The notes under the pieces were generated by a model. That model saw nothing but the letters and a program-made list of their open reading frames with translations, did not search any database and was not told the origin of the DNA. The translations under genes were made by a program, and so were the position numbers. This document shows positions 59,801 through 64,000 of a DNA stretch of 64,000 nucleotides, one piece after another. Position 1 is the stretch's first letter. Each line of letters begins with the position of its first letter. The stretch covers positions 1 to 64,000 of the forward strand of contig NZ_JADLJL010000019.1 in NCBI RefSeq assembly GCF_015680235.1, given 5' to 3'. This stretch comes from Pseudomonas guariconensis. GTDB lineage: Bacteria > Pseudomonadota > Gammaproteobacteria > Pseudomonadales > Pseudomonadaceae.

Positions 59801-62447
59801 TGAAGAAGTCCGGGTCGCTGGTGTTGAGTGTGTAGGTGTACGCGCCATTGGCCGACAGCACCAGGGTGCCGTAGGTACCCACGAAGGTGCCGGCGGTGAT
59901 CGGGCCACTCGGGACGCGGTCAGCACCCTGGGTATCGTTGCTCAGGACATTGCCGGTCAGTGTGGTGTGTTGCTCGGTGGCGGTTTCGAGGTTGCTGTCA
60001 CCCACGGCAGTCGGCAGGTCGTCGATGATGTTCACATCGAGGTTGCCGGTGGCCGTGCTGCCGTCGGTGTCGGTAGCCGTGACCGTGAAGCTTTCGCTCA
60101 GGCTGTTGGCCTCATTGGCGTTCGGGTGGGCTTCGTTGTCAGTTAGTGTGTAGCTGTAGCTCACTACGCCAGTGCTGGCGTTGTAGCCGGTGATGGTCAG
60201 GGTATTGCCCTGCGGTGTGGTGATCGACTGCGGGAAGCCCGCCGTCACTCCACCACTGATTACGTTGATGCCTCCCACGACCAGCGCCTGCAAGCCATCT
60301 GGCGCTGTAATGGTGAACGAGCCGCCTTGAGTCAGCGCCCCAGCATCCGGGCTGCTGCCATCGCCAAGGTGTCTTTCCTGGACGACCAGCTCCCCACCAT
60401 TCAGCTCCAGGCCGCCAAGGGTGACCGGGTCGTTGAGGTTGGCGACGTTCAACTGCAATGTCGCCGTGCTGACATCGCCATCGGCATCGGTCAGCGTATA
60501 GGTGAACTGTTCTATGCCACTGCCACCACCATGCAGGTTGAAGAAGTCCGGGTCGCTGGTATTGAGCGTATAGGTGTAGGAACCATCGGCAGAGAGCACC
60601 AGGGTGCCATAGGTGCCGACGAAGGTGCCGGCGGTGATCGGGCCACTCGGGACGCGGTCAGCACCCTGGGTATCGTTGCTCAGGACATTGCCGGTCAGTG
60701 TGGTGTGTTGCTCGGTGGCCGTGGTCGCGTTGCTGTCGGGCGCTGCGGTCGGCAGGTCGTCGATGATGTTCACATCGAGGTTGCCGGTGGCCGCACTGCC
60801 GTCGGTATCGGTCGCAACGACCGTGAAACTCTCGCCCAGGCCGTTGGCACCATTGGCGTTCGGGTGGGTTTCGTTGTCGATGAGCGTGTAGGTGTAGCTC
60901 ACCACACCCGTGCTGGGGTTGTAGCCGGTGATGGTCAACGTGTTACCCAGCGCGGTGGTCAGCGACTGCGGGAAACCTGCCGTCAGGCCACCACTGACCA
61001 CGGCGATGCCACCCACGGTCAGGTTTTGCAGGCCATCGGGCGCGGCCACGGTGAAGCTGCCGCCTTGCGTCAGTGCACCTGCGTCAGGGCTGCTGCCGTC
61101 GCCCAGGTTGCGCTCATGGACAGTCAGTTCGCCGCCGTTCACGTCAAGGCCACCCAAGGTGACCGAGTCATCAAGGTTGGTGACATCGAGCACCAGGGTT
61201 GCCGTGCTGGTATCGCCATCTGCATCGGTCAAGGTGTAGGTGAACTGCTCTACCCCAGTGCCACCGCCATGCAGGCTGATGAAATCCGGGTCGCTGCTGT
61301 TGAGCGTATAGGTGTAGGAACCATCGGCTTTGAGTACCAGGGTGCCGTAGGTCCCGACAAACGTGCCAGCCGTGATCGGCCCCTGCGGCACACGATCGGC
61401 CCCTTGTACATCGTTGGTCAGCACATTGCCGGTGAGCACCTGCTGGGTTTCATTCGCGCTGAGTGGGTTGCCGTCATCCACGGCCCGTGGCACATCGTCG
61501 ACGATGCGCACATCCAGGCTGCCGCTGGCCACATCGCCGTCGGCATCACTGGCCTGCACGTTGAAATGTTCCGCCAACGCGTTTGCCCCATCTGCCGGAG
61601 AATGCCCATGGGCGCCCGTGAGGGTGTAGCTGTAGCTGACCGTACCGGTGGCCGGGTCGTAGCCGGTGATGGTCAGGACGTTGCCCAGCCCAGTGGTCAG
61701 CGACTGACCTACGCCAGTCACGACGCCACCGGTGACGACATTGATGCCACCGACATTGAGGTTGAACACACCGTCCGGAGCCAGCACCGTGAACGTACCG
61801 GCCTGGGTCAGCAAACCCGCGTTGCTGGCCGACCCCTGGGGCAGGTTGGCCTCGTTCAGAGTCAGCTCGCTGCCGGCCACGTCCAGGCCCTGCAGACTCA
61901 CTGGATTGTCCAAGGCCGGCGGCCGCTCGTCATCGAACCGGATATCGCCGACATCGAGGTCTTCGAATTCGGGGATGCCGTTGAACCCCGCAGTGGGGAA
62001 GCCAATTACCGGATCCACACGGCCGGCGACTTCGGTCAGCAACACGAAACTGTGGCCGCCGCCCAAGGCACCAGGCGCGTTGCCACTATTGGGCCCGGCT
62101 GCAGTCGCTTCGGCGTCCTGGGTTGGGTCGGCGCCGGCAGCGATCGCCTTTTGCAGACGTTGCACATCGCTGAGGTCGGCCTCGGTAGGAGTCACCGCGT
62201 CAGGTGTGTGCACGTGACCTGCCCGATTGGCCAGCAACTGCGGTGTCAACTCCAGGCTGCTGTCGCGTCCCAGGGTGAGCTCGGCACCATTGCTCAGGCG
62301 CACCGCCACCGCTCCGGCGACGCCGGTCTCCAGTTGCTCCCCGGCGAACAGGCGGTCGCCTTCGACCAATAGGCGGCGGGTGCCGTCGCTGCCAACCGCG
62401 AATACCTGACCGACAATCTTGCTGACCACACCGAGTGATTTAGCCAT
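53859..62447 (-). CDS. Giant LapA/MapA-class RTX adhesin with retention module
   Basis: This 2862-residue protein is built like the LapA/MapA adhesins that stay anchored in the outer membrane until LapG cuts them. Residues 1-120 form the retention module ([20 protein letters not shown]). It ends with the dialanine site T115-A116-A117-G118, close to where LapA is cut. Residues 181-2040 are 7.5 tandem units of exactly 246 residues. A von Willebrand A domain with DxSxS at 2065-2069 follows, then beta-rich domains, then glycine-rich RTX nonapeptides (about 2595-2745; [11 protein letters not shown]) and a C-terminal type I secretion signal. The gene is divergent from a TolC-like channel. It resembles MapA but assignment to MapA versus another family member is open. 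Confidence 0.93.
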   Translation of the reverse strand: MAKSLGVVSKIVGQVFAVGSDGTRRLLVEGDRLFAGEQLETGVAGAVAVRLSNGAELTLGRDSSLELTPQLLANRAGHVHTPDAVTPTEADLSDVQRLQKAIAAGADPTQDAEATAAGPNSGNAPGALGGGHSFVLLTEVAGRVDPVIGFPTAGFNGIPEFEDLDVGDIRFDDERPPALDNPVSLQGLDVAGSELTLNEANLPQGSASNAGLLTQAGTFTVLAPDGVFNLNVGGINVVTGGVVTGVGQSLTTGLGNVLTITGYDPATGTVSYSYTLTGAHGHSPADGANALAEHFNVQASDADGDVASGSLDVRIVDDVPRAVDDGNPLSANETQQVLTGNVLTNDVQGADRVPQGPITAGTFVGTYGTLVLKADGSYTYTLNSSDPDFISLHGGGTGVEQFTYTLTDADGDTSTATLVLDVTNLDDSVTLGGLDVNGGELTVHERNLGDGSSPDAGALTQGGSFTVAAPDGLQNLTVGGIAVVSGGLTAGFPQSLTTALGNTLTITGYNPSTGVVSYTYTLIDNETHPNANGANGLGESFTVVATDTDGSAATGNLDVNIIDDLPTAAPDSNATTATEQHTTLTGNVLSNDTQGADRVPSGPITAGTFVGTYGTLVLSADGSYTYTLNTSDPDFFNLHGGGSGIEQFTYTLTDADGDVSTATLQLNVANLNDPVTLGGLELNGGELVVQERHLGDGSSPDAGALTQGGSFTITAPDGLQALVVGGINVISGGVTAGFPQSITTPQGNTLTITGYNASTGVVSYSYTLTDNEAHPNANEANSLSESFTVTATDTDGSTATGNLDVNIIDDLPTAVGDSNLETATEQHTTLTGNVLSNDTQGADRVPSGPITAGTFVGTYGTLVLSANGAYTYTLNTSDPDFFNLHGGGSGIEQFTYTLTDADGDVRTAVLELNVTNLNDPVTLDGLGVQGGELTVYEKNLGDGSSPNAGALTQTGSFTVTSLDGLQTLTVGGITVVSGGVVAGFPQSVTTGLGNTLTITGYNASTGVVSYSYTLTDNEAHPNANEANSLSESFTVTATDTDGSTATGNLDVNIIDDLPTAVGDSNLETATEQHTTLTGNVLSNDTQGADRVPSGPITAGTFVGTYGTLVLSANGSYTYTLNTSDPDFFNLHGGGSGIEQFTYTLTDADGDVRTAVLELNVTNLNDPVTLDGLGVNGGELTVYEKNLGEGSAPDTPALTQTGTFTVTALDGLQTLTVGGITVVSGGVVAGFPQSVTTGLGNTLTITGYNASTGVVSYSYTLTDNEAHPNANEANSLSESFTVTATDTDGSTATGNLDVNIIDDLPTAVGDSNLETATEQHTTLTGNVLSNDTQGADRVPSGPITAGTFVGTYGTLVLSANGAYTYTLNTSDPDFFNLHGGGSGIEQFTYTLTDADGDVRTAVLELNVTNLNDPVTLDGLGVQGGELTVYEKNLGDGSSPNAGALTQTGSFTVTSLDGLQTLTVGGITVVSGGVVAGFPQSVTTGLGNTLTITGYNASTGVVSYSYTLTDNEAHPTANEANSLSESFTVTATDTDGSTATGNLDVNIIDDLPTAVGDSNLETATEQHTTLTGNVLSNDIQGADRVPSGPITAGTFVGTYGTLVLSADGSYTYTLNTSDPDFFNLHGGGSGIEQFTYTLTDADGDVRTAVLELNVTNLNDPVTLDGLGVQGGELTVYEKNLGEGSAPDTPALTQTGTFTVTALDGLQTLTVGGITVVSGGVVAGFPQSVTTGLGNTLTITGYNASTGVVSYSYTLTDNEAHPNANEANSLSESFTVTATDTDGSTATGNLDVNIIDDLPTAVGDSNLETATEQHTTLTGNVLSNDIQGADRVPSGPITAGTFVGTYGTLVLSANGSYTYTLNTSDPDFFNLHGGGSGIEQFTYTLTDADGDVRTAVLELNITNLDNPVTFTGLDITGGELIVYEKHLADGTSPDAGELTQSGSFTVTALDGLDTLTVGGIAVVSGGVVAGFPQSATTDLGNTLTITGYNPSTGVVSYSYTLADNATHPDANGTNNLSESLAVSATDTDGSIANGSIDVTIVDDVPSAVDAERAVSPGQVDSNLLLVIDVSGSMDFASGVPGLTRLQLAKQAINALLDKYDEMGDIKVQIVTFSDGATQESSVWVSLTQAKNIVNGLSAGGATYYDSAVNVAKTAFVASGKLAGAQNISYFFSDGEPTSGHSITADREASWETFLDDNGIKSYAIGLGSGVNEGNLNPLAYDGSTHTDTNSVVVTDLNQLNAVLSGTVLGAPITGSLLSGGELGADGGFIKALVVDGTTYTYDPKANGGEGSYTASGGADHGTFDTATNTFNIKTNLGGTLLVDMDTGDFIYTPPKDTGVTQQENFGFTVSDNDGDPSSATLTVNIYTNTAPVAGADHIITNITGASITVPAEVLLANDSDADNDKLTASPITFDTGFSVKGEGFSVGNGIPVIDFNGTGGSQTNRFKDLPRSAFRGTANSMVAALIVDAFVRDVGASNANDQDVMTVHLKKGETLTLDHDVPTGNLQMFWKDDVGDYQPITDGHFFTASHSGDYSILVRNVTDSNFGSGAEFYKLTMTIDYSNAQNEVYNGTYTTSDGHGGAATGNVDITYQAGSVLTGTDGDNTLLAGAGNDTLHGGLGHDVLVGGSGDDLLYGGGGDDLLIGGPGNDLLDGGAGIDTASYASATGGVTVNLNLTTAQNTGGAGSDTLNGIENLIGSDYNDTLTGNGGDNLLIGGLGNDTLNGGAGNDVLLGGLGDDTLNGGSGNDTFVWQKGEMGHDTVLAFTPGSDRLDLSQLLQGENGTTASLDDYLHFKVSGSGVNVVSTIEVSSVAGAAPTQTIDLAGVDLAQHYGVTAGAGGVVAAGQDTATIINGMLNDHSLKVDTV
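56330..61907 (-). repeat. 738-bp tandem repeat array inside the adhesin
   Basis: A motif at the start of each unit recurs at 56743, 57481, 58219, 58957, 59695, 60433, 61171 and 61909, always exactly 738 bp apart. A second motif (GATGATGTTC) at 57072, 57810 and 58548 gives the same spacing. Each 246-residue unit contains two Ig-like modules with DGSYTYTLN and [13 protein letters not shown] segments. Units 4 and 6 resemble each other more than their neighbours, as do units 5 and 7, which implies duplication of a two-unit block. The last copy is partial. Confidence 0.95.
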
Positions 62448-62928
62448 GAATCCACGCCTCCATTGCTGCCGACGGGCTCCTGCAGCCTGAGGCCTGTCGA
62501 GGAAGTGCGGATCGGTCCGCCAGGCGCGTGATTGCACAGCGAATCACGACCATTGCCCGACGCTCGACGAGGAACACGACAAAACGAGATGGCCAGATGA
62601 CACATGTCAATAAAATGTCGCCAAATATCATTTTGCCTGTATCCCTGCGCGACTCCCCTGCCCTATGCTGCAAGAAAAACGGGAACTTTTCCGAGAGGCC
62701 CGAAAAACAACGCCTAGCGCTGAATCACCGGACGACTTGAATAGAACAATGTCCGGTATTTCTTAGACCGCATAAGTTTTTTTTCGCATAACCCTTATGA
62801 AGAAATCTTCTTAGCTTGGCCAGTAAATGTTCTTAGCTGTGTTGTTACAAACCTGAAACGGTTTGATCCTCATTTTTCGCCATTTTTTTGGCGATTGCAG
62901 CACCTTTCAAGTCAGGGAGATGTACCCC
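62448..62928. other. AT-rich divergent regulatory region
   Basis: This 481-bp gap between the two surface-adhesion genes is markedly AT-richer than the rest of the window, notably at 62740-62900. Besides the FleQ-like box it holds three copies of TTCTTAG (62760, 62808, 62830), a T8 run near 62777 and poly-T just before the channel gene. No coding sequence is supported. It should contain both promoters. Confidence 0.6.
62606..62619. promoter_or_regulatory. FleQ-like box upstream of the adhesin
   Basis: GTCAATAAAATGTC matches 12 of 14 positions of the FleQ consensus I recall, GTCANTAAATTGAC. FleQ is the c-di-GMP-responsive regulator that controls adhesin and exopolysaccharide genes in Pseudomonas. 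It overlaps an inverted repeat TGACA-N2-TGTCA at 62598-62609. It lies about 160 bp upstream of the adhesin start. A weaker relative (10 of 14) lies at 62819-62832, nearer the TolC-like gene. Confidence 0.55.
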
Positions 62929-64000
62929 ATGCGCGTTCTAACCCCCATCACCAGTGCAATCCTGTTGGCCATGGCATGTTCCAGCGCCCAGGCGATGTCG
63001 ATCACCGAGGCCGTCCAGAACGCTGTGGACCAGCATCCGGAGATCAGTGCCAGCCGTAACAGCCGGCTGTCCGCTGACGAGGATGTGAAATTCGCGCGCG
63101 GGGGTTACTACCCGACCGTAGATTTGGTCGCAGGCTACGGTCGCCAACGCTCGGACAACACCAATACCCGAGGCTTCAACGCCGATGGCTCGCGCAACCA
63201 CAACAAGGAAACCCTGACCTATACCCAGTCGGAGCTGCGCCTGCGGCAAATGCTGTTCGACGGTTTCAACACCGCCAACGAAGTGGGCCGCACCGAAGCG
63301 GTGGCCAACTCACGCGCCTACTACACCCAGGCCACGGCCGAGACCGTGGCCCTACGCGCCATCGAGGTGTACCTGGAGGTGCTCAAGCGCCGTGAATTGG
63401 TGACCCTGGCCAAGAACAACCTGCAGGCACACCTGCGGGTCAACGACCAAATCGGCCTGCGCAGCGAACGCGGCGTGGGCAGCACTGCGGACCTGGACCA
63501 ATCCCGTGCCCGCCGTGCCCTGGCCGAGAACAACCTGGACACCGCGGAGGTCGACCTGGCCGACGCTGAGGCCAACTTCTACAGCGTGGTCGGGCGCATG
63601 CCCGACGAGCTGGAAACGCCAGTGACCATCAAGGGCGAGATGCCTACCACCCTGGAGCAAGCGCGCCAGGGCATGCTGGAGAACAACCCCTACCTGAAAT
63701 CGGCCCAGGCCGACGTGAATGCCGCCGAGCAGCAGTACGAAGTGGCCAAGTCGCCCTTCTACCCACGCCTGGACGCGGTACTGGCCACCGGCGCCAACAA
63801 CAACACCGCCGGCCAGCGCGGCCACGACAATAACGACTGGCAGGCCGGCGTGGAGCTGAACTACAACCTGTTCCGCGGCGGTAGCGACAAGGCACGCCTG
63901 CAGTCCGACGCGCACAAGATCAACCAGGCCATGGACATTCGCAACAATGCCCTGCGCGAGCTCAACGAAAACCTGAGCCTGGCCTGGAACGCCATGAACA
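62929..64000 (+). CDS. TolC/LapE-like outer-membrane channel, truncated by window edge
   Basis: 357 codons are visible of an outer-membrane efflux protein that would export the adhesin by type I secretion. It starts MRVLTPITSAILLAMACSSA after AGGGAG, with a signal peptide cut before MSITEA. The TolC coiled-coil repeats (SITEAVQNAVDQHPEISASR; the second half begins TLEQARQGMLENNPYLKSAQ) and the beta-strand pieces VELNYNLFRGGS are clear. I recall an AggA/LapE gene at this place in P. putida. The 3' end lies outside the window. It is divergent from its likely cargo gene. Confidence 0.92.
   Translation, partial: MRVLTPITSAILLAMACSSAQAMSITEAVQNAVDQHPEISASRNSRLSADEDVKFARGGYYPTVDLVAGYGRQRSDNTNTRGFNADGSRNHNKETLTYTQSELRLRQMLFDGFNTANEVGRTEAVANSRAYYTQATAETVALRAIEVYLEVLKRRELVTLAKNNLQAHLRVNDQIGLRSERGVGSTADLDQSRARRALAENNLDTAEVDLADAEANFYSVVGRMPDELETPVTIKGEMPTTLEQARQGMLENNPYLKSAQADVNAAEQQYEVAKSPFYPRLDAVLATGANNNTAGQRGHDNNDWQAGVELNYNLFRGGSDKARLQSDAHKINQAMDIRNNALRELNENLSLAWNAMN

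Noticed and set aside
56330..61907. Repeat array considered as a non-coding satellite or CRISPR
   Set aside because: The period is a multiple of three and the frame stays open throughout; it is a coding domain repeat.
54594..62372. Several plus-strand frames across the adhesin gene, some of them repeated
   Set aside because: They repeat only because the adhesin repeats; they lack starts with ribosome-binding sites and any domain.
62929..62980. Lipoprotein signal in the TolC-like protein (cysteine at residue 17)
   Set aside because: The sequence before the cysteine (LLAMAC) does not fit a lipobox well and a normal signal peptidase site follows it.

Overview
The window is chromosomal DNA of a fluorescent Pseudomonas, most likely of the P. 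putida group. It is GC-rich and carries the Pseudomonas-type aruCFGDB-E arginine succinyltransferase operon, an AraC-type ArgR, the aotJQMP transporter, a phhR/phhABC phenylalanine catabolic block, and many REP elements of the form TGGGAGC..GCGGGCTTGTCCCGCGA. Gene order matches what I recall of P. putida KT2440, except for a very large adhesin gene near the right end.

Left part (1-13,300): three near-identical tandem tRNA-Arg(ACG) genes, tRNA-Ser(GCU), csrA/rsmA, lysC (with a well-supported internal start for the beta subunit) and alaS. These are followed by the arginine catabolic operon aruC-aruF-aruG-astD-astB-(small His-rich protein)-astE, all on the minus strand. Middle left (13,300-25,330): argR and its operon aotJ-aotQ-aotM-aotP-argR (arginine/ornithine ABC uptake, with an attenuator hairpin after aotJ), acsA, a DUF2790 periplasmic protein, the regulator phhR, and divergently phhA-phhB-phhC under a TyrR/PhhR-type box. 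A 42-residue protein follows. Together these genes import and degrade arginine/ornithine and convert phenylalanine to tyrosine and on to the keto acid.

Middle (25,330-53,560): a 1006-residue FAD/Fe-S D-2-hydroxyglutarate dehydrogenase-like protein with a divergent LysR regulator; an AroP-type permease with a candidate PhhR box far upstream; scpA-scpB-rluB with yciO and rnm; yciB-yciI; a CpxRA-like two-component system with an embedded Spy/CpxP-like gene; a nitroreductase; TrkH; two AraC regulators; a DUF962 protein; an LpxH-like phosphoesterase; an EamA exporter; a SelW-like Rdx protein; PlpD; a MarR regulator; RecQ; a YecA-like protein; YbaN and a cupin.

Right end (53,860-64,000): the most unusual locus. 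An 8.6-kb minus-strand gene encodes a 2862-residue LapA/MapA-class RTX adhesin. It has an N-terminal retention module with a T-A-A-G dialanine motif, tandem repeats with an exact 738-bp period, a von Willebrand A domain, RTX repeats and a type I secretion C-terminus. It faces, across a 481-bp AT-rich divergent region with a FleQ-like box, a TolC/LapE-like outer-membrane channel gene that runs off the window. This looks like a complete or nearly complete c-di-GMP-controlled cell-surface adhesion module. The inner-membrane ABC and membrane-fusion partners would lie beyond the window or elsewhere.
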